Origin: Pseudomonas anatoliensis
GTDB taxonomy: Bacteria; Pseudomonadota; Gammaproteobacteria; Pseudomonadales; Pseudomonadaceae
Direction: 5' to 3'
Length of the DNA stretch: 64,000 nucleotides
Assembly: GCF_017976235.1 (NCBI RefSeq)
Contig: NZ_JACVHC010000001.1
Location: 1,116,001-1,180,000, forward strand
Part shown: positions 36,401 through 43,687 of the stretch, piece by piece
Layout: each line of letters starts with the position of its first letter
Position numbering within the stretch: the stretch's first letter is position 1
Program-made: the position numbers and the translations under genes
Notes under the pieces: generated by a model
What the model was told of the DNA's origin: nothing
Databases searched by the model: none
Seen by the model: the letters and a program-made list of their open reading frames with translations, nothing else

Positions 36401-38350
36401 ACGCCGGGCGCAGTCGCCGTGGAAACCCTGGGGCTGTATTTGATCAGCCCGGGCATTGGGCACAAGGGCCCATTGGTGCTTTATGCGCCCTACGCAGAAC
36501 AGGTGTTCCGCGAGTTTGCGGATGAAGCGAGCGTGATCGCGGCCATCAACACGCCGGGCAATTTTCAGGACCTGCTGATTCGTCGCCTGCCGGAGGCGCA
36601 ACAAGCAGTCTTTCGCGGCGTGTTGCAGTCGAGCGTGAACAAGACCAGTGAACTGACCCTGGCTGGCGCGGCCATTACCGGCAATCTGTTGCACCGGTTT
36701 TTCGATGACAACCTCAAACTGCTGCCGCAGTTTCTCAACTGCCAGTTGCAAAGCAACGCGCAAGCGGACTGGGAGACCGCCAAAACCCTGTTCAGGTATG
36801 GCGTCGGCCTGGCCGCGCATCTGCTGCCTGGCAAACTGTCCTGTCCGATTTTTCTCTGGCAGGCCTACAAAGACTTCAAGGAATCGGCGGAAGCCTTGCA
36901 GGATCATCATTGGAAAAAAGCCCTGCAGGCGTTCATCGCCGGCGCGGCGCAAATGCTCTTGCTGGGCAGCCTGTCACTGGAAGCCACCGCGCAAACAGAA
37001 GACATGACCGTTGGAGCAACTGACAAGGTGGAGCCCGAAACACCCGTTGAAGTGCCGACCGGGACTGAAAGCAATATCCCCGTCCCTGGCCAGCCGCCAC
37101 TGTTGCCAGTGCCGGTTGCGCCCACATGGTCGCAGATCAGGCCGACCTCGCCGCTGCGTACCGAACTGCAGTCTTTTGAAGCATCAGATGTGGTGCTCGA
37201 AGCTCTCAAGCACGACACCAGCAACGGCACTTACGAGGACACGACCGACAAGCGCACGTACACCGCCATTGCCGGCAAGGTTTACCGCATCGAACAACCG
37301 GGCGCGGTCTGTCAAATGGTAAACGATGAAAACCCCGGCCCCTCATTAAGAGAGAGTGGCTCACAACTATTTCTGAATCCTGACCGCCATGCTGTTCATT
37401 ACGGTAAAGCCATTTCGAAACTGCACAACCACATTACCGTAGAGGTGAATCGTCAGGTGATGATGAACATCGAGGCTGAAGGCATGGAGGCTATCAGTCT
37501 CTATTTCCCTCAAAAAGCTCGAACGATTCAACATGCGATCGATATGGCAAGAAACTATGCATTCCAATGCCTGCATAACCTGGCATTAGTCAAAAGCAAT
37601 ATCCCTGTCGAACGCGTGGACAGCTTTCTCAAGTCTTTTTTTGGTGTCCAGCAAATCGATACACAGTTATTGAACAGAATCAAAAAAACGATCGTGCCTA
37701 TTTGCAATGCCTTGGTGGATCCTACCGAGGACTTGATGAATACCGAACGTTTCGTTATCGGTTCAAACGTGAACAGCCGCTCAACAACTATTGCGTTCGT
37801 ACTTGGCAACGACAGTAAGAAAAAGCTTCACCTCACCGAGCATTTTTTCAACCCGGGTCTGGATGACTATGATTCATCTACGTTGAAGCCATTCGATATC
37901 GACGGCCACGCTCAGGCATCGACTCTGATTCACGAATTCGCCCATCAATTCTCAAAAGCCGAAGATTTTGCCTCTCTGGAATCTCGACGGCCGTTTGTTG
38001 ATCTGATCAAAATCGATACATTGAAAGGCTTGTCGATGAAGCATCAGCAGGAAAAATTTCAAAGCCGGGCACTTTCGTTAAAAACACCTCGAGATGAGCT
38101 TTTTTCGCGCTGGAACAGAAAGGCAGGCGCTTATATCACCTGGGATAAAATTCGAGATATGGGTGCAGAAAGGGTCAGCAAGAAACTTCTGAAGTTGACG
38201 GGCTGCCCGACCATTGAAGACGCACGTGATGCGTTTTTAGACCCTGACTCAGCGGATATTCGCGTTGATGTGATTTTGAGTAATGCCGATTCGATTTCAC
38301 GCCTGATCTGCGAAATCGGCCGGCAGCTGGACACCGAGCCAGTCACCTGA
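33473..38350 (+). CDS. Large dermonecrotic-toxin-like protein with C-terminal HExxH domain
   Basis: 1625 residues, no signal peptide. The N-terminal two thirds resemble the DUF6543/dermonecrotic-toxin-domain proteins of Pseudomonas. Four copies of a module (AGSxxxS...LYTPxxGL) occur near 71-113, 361-402, 626-673 and 981-1026, and a second motif (LLxARFPxxK) repeats near 192 and 822. A hydrophobic segment (about 1153-1170) and a Pro-rich linker (1175-1225) lead to the C-terminal domain. There LHLTEHFFN is followed by STLIHEFAHQFSKAED: HEFAH at 1487-1491 and Asp1498, the arrangement of M35-like (aspzincin) metallopeptidases. GC drops visibly after about 37330. Probably a secreted or contact-delivered toxin; route and immunity gene are not visible. 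Confidence 0.78.
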   Translation: MMTVPVPPLLFPEILNSSGQWIALGKTHNLNDNDFRWLANVELATQALRSKQTPPMLAQSISLNLGEPSPVALAGSFILSETPDDKGAILYTPYDGLKKYDSLPNLIDALEMRFKSIKEDDSILAFLALSQRRKIVGQSSRTLSYEAIEGDIFDSQKAAILACRQIDAEAVLKELKQLPSLTSLLEKILDGLLAARFPNLKQAQTRVTFYTDAEVIDGAPPPESGRHLHDSMSLSDAVLLIYRQRAWPSGQLREFSHPGHATVEGDQTAWENAVNQASDKLQVLLFSEMENYWNAPASTESARRTFFAEVLREQARAELMIKRESDILDPTQFAILHHVIQQGTAPLPTIETVRLWEDEPNYVELAGSLMISHADACLYTPTMGLQVLKDYRDLKETLISKFRAAGHQDELFGLLNLEERKRFIGFHRPHVTGERISGEIFKVLFEAIITKQRQNIVYALQAFRLSGGAVGIHSLFDKALDIRTMIHEKLLEMDAGERWVTRPVLAGVQQPSAVLEQKAKVVEKSCESIRTELAGLFENQPLDNVIEQRSHLENLKPRLAHALFFGVTSEAKLRVLSGSLKAAEQAIVDTVFNAAQPNRDARRSLNGFRPDAWSIALEHPVTKDPRTLAHCVLLTERGGLDDAHAGTAILWTPALGLEVFSSINVARRALERRLKDQVDRLSLLENLLPGDQLLQQNFTLGALQLIEGNVLDHCVQSGIDHFLARCAVLRERLKGKAALVPALSSVTRQMIATNLLRTSHLAKAIALQQTLPAWLGMAPVAEQQLHLELLEQWCQSVADDKDYLSDLPSLTDHVTKRLTSLLDARFPDSKLKPADIEITPDLALGGPACTLTEFALKFTQGTGYKVASKTATPLPAKLDPSAVQQLLLSLEIPTTYATTVVEALSDTNPLAQERKQRFYRQLPWQLLQHAHGLKLQQQLSSDAFDYLCQVLNMPDGLARKTVAGAHAMVYPLSLIKTPGAVAVETLGLYLISPGIGHKGPLVLYAPYAEQVFREFADEASVIAAINTPGNFQDLLIRRLPEAQQAVFRGVLQSSVNKTSELTLAGAAITGNLLHRFFDDNLKLLPQFLNCQLQSNAQADWETAKTLFRYGVGLAAHLLPGKLSCPIFLWQAYKDFKESAEALQDHHWKKALQAFIAGAAQMLLLGSLSLEATAQTEDMTVGATDKVEPETPVEVPTGTESNIPVPGQPPLLPVPVAPTWSQIRPTSPLRTELQSFEASDVVLEALKHDTSNGTYEDTTDKRTYTAIAGKVYRIEQPGAVCQMVNDENPGPSLRESGSQLFLNPDRHAVHYGKAISKLHNHITVEVNRQVMMNIEAEGMEAISLYFPQKARTIQHAIDMARNYAFQCLHNLALVKSNIPVERVDSFLKSFFGVQQIDTQLLNRIKKTIVPICNALVDPTEDLMNTERFVIGSNVNSRSTTIAFVLGNDSKKKLHLTEHFFNPGLDDYDSSTLKPFDIDGHAQASTLIHEFAHQFSKAEDFASLESRRPFVDLIKIDTLKGLSMKHQQEKFQSRALSLKTPRDELFSRWNRKAGAYITWDKIRDMGAERVSKKLLKLTGCPTIEDARDAFLDPDSADIRVDVILSNADSISRLICEIGRQLDTEPVT

Positions 38351-38363
38351 AACATGTACAAGA

Positions 38364-38393
38364 AAGCGCAGGATTCAACCTGCGCTTCCCTTT
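38364..38393. terminator. Bidirectional terminator
   Basis: AAGCGCAGG / CCTGCGCTT stem with loop ATTCAA, followed by CCCTTT, between the large toxin-like gene and the convergent PepSY gene. Confidence 0.75.
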
Positions 38394-38409
38394 ATTCAAC
38401 TGACGACGT

Positions 38410-38679
38410 TCAGTCCTTTTGATCTCGCAATACATTGCCCGATGCGCCGTCGATGCGGAACTCGTACACGACGCCATCGGCCTTGCGACCTTCACCTTCC
38501 CAATAACCGTCGTTGTCAGCTTCGATCTTGTAGATCTCGACATAACCGGCCTTGGTTTTTGCGGTATCGATCGCTTTTTCGATGGTGATCCAGCCTGCGC
38601 CAGGCTTGTCCGCCAACGCAGCGCCGGCGCCAAGCAAACTGGCGGTGGCAATCAGGGCGGCAAAAGTCTTCTTGATCAT
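38410..38679 (-). CDS. PepSY-domain periplasmic protein
   Basis: 89 residues: signal peptide to about residue 23 (GAALA|DK) and one PepSY domain (WITIEKAIDTAKTKAGYVEIYKIEADNDGYWEGEGRKADGVVYEFRIDGASGNVLRDQKD, in sequence), ending in the typical DGxxGxVL...D pattern. Small single PepSY proteins are exported and thought to inhibit peptidases or sense envelope signals, often next to two-component systems; none is adjacent here. GGAGTGA lies upstream of the ATG at 38677-38679. The longer in-frame extension is rejected because it has no signal peptide. Confidence 0.88.
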   Translation of the reverse strand: MIKKTFAALIATASLLGAGAALADKPGAGWITIEKAIDTAKTKAGYVEIYKIEADNDGYWEGEGRKADGVVYEFRIDGASGNVLRDQKD

Positions 38680-38831
38680 TTTTTCACTCCATTTGTGGAT
38701 AGTGGTCATGGGCTTCCTGTTTTTTGGGCGCCTGAGCGAAAAATAAGTTCCACTTTGATGGGTAAATGCCATGACTGATGTTCTCGGCAACTTCCCGTCA
38801 AGGTTAGAATGTGCGAAATCAGGATGAGTCA

Positions 38832-39833
38832 ATGACCCAAGACACTCTCTCGGAAGCCGAATACGATGCGATCACCGATGCCGCCGCGCACTGGTGCATG
38901 CGTTTGCACGCCGCCGACTGCACGGACGAAGAGCGTCGCGCCTTCCAGCAATGGCACGATGCTTATCCTCTGCATGCATTCGAGTACGAAGCCATGCTGG
39001 AGATCTGGGACGTTGCCGGCCACCTCCCGCGCCCGGGTACAGCATTGGTCGTGCCGGTTGCTCAGCCTGCCCGCCCATGGCGCCGATACGCGATAGCGGC
39101 CGGGTTCTGCGCAGTGGCGTTGCCACTGACGGCTTACACCGGTTGGAATCTCGGCTGGCTGCCCAACAGTTACGAGCATTTTGCCGCCACTGACAATGTG
39201 CGTCAGGTAACGCTGAGTGACGGCAGCCAACTCGAATTGAACCTCAACACTGACCTGACCTTCAGCAACTACAAGGACGAACGCCGCGTCACGCTGAGAA
39301 AAGGCGAGGCGTTCTTTACCGTCAGTCACGACACGTCGCACCCCTTTGTCGTGCGTGCAGGCGAAGGCAAGATTCGGGTGACCGGCACGCGGTTCAATGT
39401 CTGGATGTACGAGGATCAAGTGCGGGTGAACCTGATCGCAGGTTCGGTGCTGGTCAGCAGCAATCGTCAATTGCCGGGCGATGGCTTGCGTCTCGAGCCA
39501 TCCATGCAAGCGCGTTACAAGCCGGGCGACTACATGCCGCAGATCAGCCAGTCCTACCCAAACGATGCTTCGCTTGCCTGGCGCAGCGGCAAACTGGTGC
39601 TGGACAATCTGCCGCTCAATGAAGCGCTACCGCTGATCAACCGCTACCTGGAAAAACCTTTGATGCTCGCTGACAACAGCACCGGAACAATTCGGGTGGG
39701 CGGTATCTACAACATCAAAGAGCTGAACAACCTTGCCAACTCCCTGCCCAAGGTCTTGCCCGTCTACCTGACGCGCAACAAGGAAGGCAACCCGGTGATC
39801 AACCCGATGCCGCAGCAGCCGCAAAAAAACTGA
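38832..39833 (+). CDS. FecR-like anti-sigma/transmembrane regulator
   Basis: 333 residues: N-terminal cytoplasmic DUF4880-type region (about 8-60, with AAHWCMRLHAADCTDEERRAFQQW), one membrane helix (about 90-110), periplasmic FecR domain (about 118-215, VRQVTLSDGSQLELNLNTDL and VRAGEGKIRVTGTRFNVW), and a C-terminal STN-like segment (DNLPLNEALPLINRYL...IGGIYN-type). Such proteins pass a receptor signal to an ECF sigma factor. Neither a sigma factor nor a TonB receptor is adjacent, which is unusual. It is convergent with pvdQ; the pyoverdine regulator FpvR belongs to this family. ATG preferred over an upstream GTG; AGGATGAG precedes. Confidence 0.87.
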   Translation: MTQDTLSEAEYDAITDAAAHWCMRLHAADCTDEERRAFQQWHDAYPLHAFEYEAMLEIWDVAGHLPRPGTALVVPVAQPARPWRRYAIAAGFCAVALPLTAYTGWNLGWLPNSYEHFAATDNVRQVTLSDGSQLELNLNTDLTFSNYKDERRVTLRKGEAFFTVSHDTSHPFVVRAGEGKIRVTGTRFNVWMYEDQVRVNLIAGSVLVSSNRQLPGDGLRLEPSMQARYKPGDYMPQISQSYPNDASLAWRSGKLVLDNLPLNEALPLINRYLEKPLMLADNSTGTIRVGGIYNIKELNNLANSLPKVLPVYLTRNKEGNPVINPMPQQPQKN

Positions 39834-39873
39834 AGGCCGCGCCCCTTGCGGGATTCGGCCTTCAATTGTTTTT
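39832..39873. terminator. Bidirectional terminator between fecR-like gene and pvdQ
   Basis: GAAGGCCG (39832-39839) pairs with CGGCCTTC (39856-39863); the tail AATTGTTTTT serves the plus-strand gene, whose stop codon the stem overlaps. Confidence 0.75.
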
Positions 39874-39888
39874 CAAGTAACGCCGTGT

Positions 39889-42234
39889 TTACTGTGCGGC
39901 GACGTTCCCCGTTTTTTCCGGCACCCCGTGAATGGTCTGCACCTGATACTGCGGATCAGCCAGAATCTGCTGTTCGGTAAACGGCAGCACACTCCACTGT
40001 TTCTTCGAGAACGCCTCGGTCTGATCGCGTGAATACTTCGATGCCGGATCACTGGACAGCGAGAAGGCCAACAGCCCCTGCGCGTGCGGGCCCTTTTCAT
40101 CGAACGTCACGACTTGCAGATAGCTGGTGCCACTGACCACCTCAAGCTTGCCATCTTCGCGCGGCACGCTCTGGATCGCGTTGTAGATCCCCAGCGTACC
40201 CGGCCCGCCATGAATCGGCGTCTGCTGCCCGCCGCTGCTGACCACCTGAATGTCGCCCCAACGGGTTTGCGGTTTCAGGCCCATTTTGGCAACCGTATCG
40301 ACCGACGCCAGCATTGCTTCGCGAAGAGCCTTGACCACCGCTGACTGCTCGACAGCCAGACCACGCGGAGTGTGCTGCGCGTCCTGCGGATCGAAGGCGA
40401 CGCGCCAGATGTCCGCTGACTGCTGCAGGACTTGCATGATGTTCTGGAAGTGCACCAGACCCAGGCCCGAATCCAGACTGGCCCGCCCGTCCCACGCTTT
40501 CAGGCTGGCACACACAGGTTTGAGGGCTTGCGCATCGGCGCCAAGGTCAGCGGCGCAGAACTTCAGCAGATCCGGCACGACCTGGGTCGCCAGATACACT
40601 TGATCGTCCATTACCATTTGCTGCAGATCCTTCACTGCCAACGGGCCTTTTTTATTCAGGCTGGCCAGACGATCAAGGGCAAAGCGCGCACGCAACCCCA
40701 GCGGTTGGCCGTCCTGACTGATCACCGGCGAGAAACCGGTGAGCGGTTGCGCCGGGTTGGCCAGCCATGCGGAATCGTTGGAGTGCTGGACGAAGTCCTT
40801 GCGCAGCAGTTGCGGCAATTGGCTGGAGGCGTAGATACCCTTCTGCGCAGCTTGCGGGTCGATGTCCCAGGCGCAGGCGCTGTTGGAACCGTCGAGCACG
40901 ATCATCTGGGTGCCGATTCGCGGGTCACTGCACTTCGCGAGTTTTTCGCGACTGACGTTCGGCACCACCGACAGGTTCATGTACAGCGTCTGCCCCTTGT
41001 CATCTGCGGCGAGCGTATTGACCCAGGGAATACCCTGAATCTTGTGCACCGAATCCTGCAATTCTTTAAGCGTGGAAGCCTGATTCATCGCATACCACTG
41101 TTTGAGCACGCGATCGTTGTCGAGGTTGGCATCACGCAGGCTGTAGGCGAACTGAGTGTCCCAATCGAGCTTGCCCGGCCACTGCACAATCGGGCCAAAC
41201 TTCGAGCTATAGATGTCGCGCGACACCGGCAGCACTTGCCCATCGGCCTGTTTGACCTGCACGGTCACTGTCTGCTTGCTCATCGGCAATGATTGGCCAT
41301 CAAGCAGATAGCGCGTCGGGTCTTTCGGATCGAGTTGCAGGCGATACAGGGTGAAGTGTTTGGAGGAATCGACCGTGTGGGTCCAGGCCAGATGCTGGTT
41401 GAAACCGATGTTGATCATCGGCAGGCCCGGCAACGCGGCGCCCATGACGTCAAGTTTGCCGGGAATAGTCAGGTGCATTTGATAGAAACGCATACCGCCA
41501 ACCCAGGGAAAGTGCGGGTTGGCCAGCAGCATGCCGCGACCATTGAACGAACGCTCGCCACCCACCGCCACGGCATTGCTGCCACGATCGAGCGCGAAGC
41601 GCTGCTGACGGGCATCTGCCATTTGGTAGGCATGCGTATCGCTGGCGATCCGCGCTGTGGCCTGTGGCGGCGTGGCACCGGCCAGGGCTTCGGCGAACTG
41701 ACCAACCCCGCCCTCGACCAACAGCCGACGGGTCAGCTTGACCAGGTCTTCTGGAGCAATATCGCGAACCCACTCGCCCTGGCATTGTTGCGGCAGGCCC
41801 TGCTGACGGCGTTCGGCGAGATAGTGGTTGTAGCCCGCGGCATAACCCTGGACCAAATCACGTACCTGGGCCGTTTGCGCCTGCCAGAACGTGCTGACCG
41901 CTTCCGGCGTATTGAGCCAGTTGAAAAAGACATCGCTGACGCGGTTTTCACGCTCCTCGACGGTGAACTGATCCGGGCCGAAATAACGCGAACGCTGGCC
42001 ATTGACCGTGACGATCTCGTTGGCCAGCAGGCAAAGGTTGTCCTGCGCATAGGCGTAACCGATGCCGAAACCGAGGCCACGCTCGTCTTGGGCGCGGATA
42101 TGCGGCACACCAAAACCGGTACGACGGATCTCGGCGCTGGTATCAACGGAGGGGCTGAATGCATGGGCCGACAGGCTAAGCCCGCAAAAAATACCGGCAA
42201 GGGCCAGTCCGGTTAACTGCCTGGAAATAATCAC
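39889..42234 (-). CDS. pvdQ: Acyl-homoserine lactone / pyoverdine acylase PvdQ
   Basis: 781 residues, Ntn-hydrolase precursor. Signal peptide to about residue 25 (LSAHA|FS), alpha chain, then self-cleavage before Ser219 in [13 protein letters not shown], which becomes the beta-chain nucleophile. Many blocks match P. aeruginosa PvdQ, e.g. [38 protein letters not shown] and [20 protein letters not shown]. It is periplasmic, removes the fatty acyl chain from pyoverdine precursors and degrades long-chain AHLs. I chose GTG at 42232-42234, five bases after AGGAG and directly at the signal peptide; the ATG at 42273 lacks a ribosome site. It lies away from any pyoverdine synthetase genes. Confidence 0.93.
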   Translation of the reverse strand: MIISRQLTGLALAGIFCGLSLSAHAFSPSVDTSAEIRRTGFGVPHIRAQDERGLGFGIGYAYAQDNLCLLANEIVTVNGQRSRYFGPDQFTVEERENRVSDVFFNWLNTPEAVSTFWQAQTAQVRDLVQGYAAGYNHYLAERRQQGLPQQCQGEWVRDIAPEDLVKLTRRLLVEGGVGQFAEALAGATPPQATARIASDTHAYQMADARQQRFALDRGSNAVAVGGERSFNGRGMLLANPHFPWVGGMRFYQMHLTIPGKLDVMGAALPGLPMINIGFNQHLAWTHTVDSSKHFTLYRLQLDPKDPTRYLLDGQSLPMSKQTVTVQVKQADGQVLPVSRDIYSSKFGPIVQWPGKLDWDTQFAYSLRDANLDNDRVLKQWYAMNQASTLKELQDSVHKIQGIPWVNTLAADDKGQTLYMNLSVVPNVSREKLAKCSDPRIGTQMIVLDGSNSACAWDIDPQAAQKGIYASSQLPQLLRKDFVQHSNDSAWLANPAQPLTGFSPVISQDGQPLGLRARFALDRLASLNKKGPLAVKDLQQMVMDDQVYLATQVVPDLLKFCAADLGADAQALKPVCASLKAWDGRASLDSGLGLVHFQNIMQVLQQSADIWRVAFDPQDAQHTPRGLAVEQSAVVKALREAMLASVDTVAKMGLKPQTRWGDIQVVSSGGQQTPIHGGPGTLGIYNAIQSVPREDGKLEVVSGTSYLQVVTFDEKGPHAQGLLAFSLSSDPASKYSRDQTEAFSKKQWSVLPFTEQQILADPQYQVQTIHGVPEKTGNVAAQ

Positions 42235-42536
42235 GCTCGCTCCTGATCGAAATGCCGAAGAGCGGATCTGCATACCGTGCGAAGCAGGTGACAGGCAACG
42301 GATCCGCTGTGGAAACACCCATGCGTCCACACGCAATGAGCCTGTCCTGAAAACGAACGTCGACAAAAAAAATTTAGCGCGGTGTGCAGCGGTTTTGCGC
42401 AGTGATTACACGCAGAAGACGAAATCCCGACAAATTTTCTACATTTTTTCTTTCATGATTTGGCGAGCTGAAACGTCTTGTTTTAGAGAGCGCAAAGAAA
42501 ACCTTTCCCGATCGGGCTCTGAAAAGGAGTAATCAC
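42235..42536. other. Divergent region between pvdQ and the Fur-like gene
   Basis: About 300 AT-rich bases holding both promoters. A perfect 10-base palindrome CCCGATCGGG lies at 42507-42516, just ahead of the Fur-like gene's ribosome site, and could be an autoregulatory operator. No Fur-box-like sequence is seen on the pvdQ side. Confidence 0.4.
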
Positions 42537-42914
42537 ATGTACAACTCGCAACTACCAACGGACGGTAGCCAGGCGTTACAAGGAGCATCCATGAGCCCGC
42601 ACGCGAACGATTTCGAACAACGCGTCGAGCGTCACGGCAACGAACGCATCCGTCTGCTGCTGAAAAGTTTCGGTCTGCGCACCAGCCTGATTCGCCTTAA
42701 GGTCATCGACGCCCTGCTGGTCGCGGCACAGAACGACCGTCGCCTGGGCGTTCGCGGCGTCCATAGCCAATTGCTGGATCTGGATATTCCGCTGTCCTTC
42801 CTGAGTGTGCGCGAAGTCCTCAAGCGCCTGAGCGCCGAAGGAGTGATCACCGTCAACGCAGACAAGAGCTACAGCCTGCATCCGCAGGCTGCTGCAGTGC
42901 TCGACATCGATTGA
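42537..42914 (+). CDS. Fur-like winged-helix protein
   Basis: 125 residues. The central part (about 40-105) resembles the DNA-binding half of Fur/Zur proteins: KSFGLRTSLIRLKVIDALLVAA, then GVRGVHSQLLDLDIPLSFLSVREVLKRLSAEGVI, matching the Fur helix pattern TxxRxxVLxLL...S...VYRxLxxLxxxGLI. The C-terminal metal-binding dimerisation domain of Fur, with its His/Cys clusters, is absent. Two starts each have a strong ribosome site: 42537 (AAAAGGAG) and 42591 (ACAAGGAG, 107 residues). Such proteins are sometimes labelled Fe2+/Zn2+ uptake regulators, but a metal-sensing role is not supported by visible ligands. Confidence 0.75.
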   Translation: MYNSQLPTDGSQALQGASMSPHANDFEQRVERHGNERIRLLLKSFGLRTSLIRLKVIDALLVAAQNDRRLGVRGVHSQLLDLDIPLSFLSVREVLKRLSAEGVITVNADKSYSLHPQAAAVLDID

Positions 42915-42932
42915 AACGTCCAGCGATCGCCG

Positions 42933-43121
42933 TCAGGGTTTGACCTTGCGGCGCATTACGCCGTTGATCACCACGACGATCACCGCCACACCGATGGCGA
43001 TGTACTGGAAGGTCTTTTCATCGATTCTCCCGGTGTTTTGCAGCCAGGACAGGCCGAGCATGATCGCCAGTACGGAGACGGCGATCAGAATCGAATAAAT
43101 CAAGCGTTGCTTCTGGGTCAT
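42933..43121 (-). CDS. Small two-helix membrane protein, 62 residues
   Basis: Two hydrophobic segments (YSILIAVSVLAIMLGLSWL about 8-26; FQYIAIGVAVIVVVINGVM about 38-56) joined by a short polar loop, with a basic C-terminus (RRKVKP). AGGAAG is well spaced from the ATG at 43119-43121. Convergent with the Fur-like gene, 18 bases apart. No family recognised; typical small inner-membrane protein. Confidence 0.72.
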   Translation of the reverse strand: MTQKQRLIYSILIAVSVLAIMLGLSWLQNTGRIDEKTFQYIAIGVAVIVVVINGVMRRKVKP

Positions 43122-43278
43122 TGCGGCTTCCTGAAACTTTGGAATGTATCCGGTTTGTGTCCACTTGCATGCCATGCACTTACCGTCTTACGGGGATGCG
43201 CCGCTGCAAACGGGGTCTCATGTTACAGCCGATGAAGGCTTTTGGCTTCATGACGGCTTTAACATGAGGATTATTCAA

Positions 43279-43419
43279 ATGCTGCGTCGAATCACCTGGC
43301 TGATTCCTGTTCTCGCCCTGCTGACCCTGAGTGGTTGCATCATCTTTCCCCACGGCGGCTGGCACGGCGACCATCATCGTTACGACCGTGGAGGCCCTGG
43401 CTACTATCAACATCGTTGA
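43279..43419 (+). CDS. Very small His-rich lipoprotein, 46 residues
   Basis: MLRRITWLIPVLALLTLSGC gives a basic start, hydrophobic core and lipobox LSGC with Cys20; the mature part is only 27 residues, rich in His, Gly, Tyr and Arg (HGGWHGDHHRYDRGG). GAGGA is about 9 bases before the ATG at 43279; an in-frame ATG at 43264 has none. A strong terminator lies 77 bases after the stop. Likely real, function unknown; the histidines could bind metal. Confidence 0.68.
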   Translation: MLRRITWLIPVLALLTLSGCIIFPHGGWHGDHHRYDRGGPGYYQHR

Positions 43420-43495
43420 CAGGATATTTCACCCCGCCTGCCCGTCAGTGTCAGATGCCGGGCATGAAAAATACACGCTGAATTAACTGACAAAC

Positions 43496-43526
43496 AATGC
43501 CCGCCCCCTTCGCGGGCATTTTTTTT
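43496..43526 (+). terminator. Rho-independent terminator
   Basis: AATGCCCGC / GCGGGCATT with loop CCCCTTC and eight T. It closes the small lipoprotein gene and isolates the following operon from upstream transcription. Confidence 0.93.
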
Positions 43527-43687
43527 GGCCATGGATGACTGCCCGGTAACATCTTGTTTTACGAGCGTTTTGGGTCCGTTTCATATCCTGCAAAGATTCG
43601 AAATCTAATGTTTCAGCTAACCAGTAGGTCACGCCAATGTCTGGACCTAGGCTCTGCAACCTTCCTCCTTAACTGACAAGGATGTTT

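Noticed and set aside
33473..38350. Rhs/YD-repeat or T6SS effector identity for the large protein
   Set aside because: No YD repeats, PAAR, VgrG or known T6SS marker motif seen in or beside the gene; delivery route left open.
38832..39833. Complete sigma/anti-sigma/receptor cell-surface signalling system
   Set aside because: Only the FecR-like member is present; no ECF sigma or TonB receptor adjoins it.
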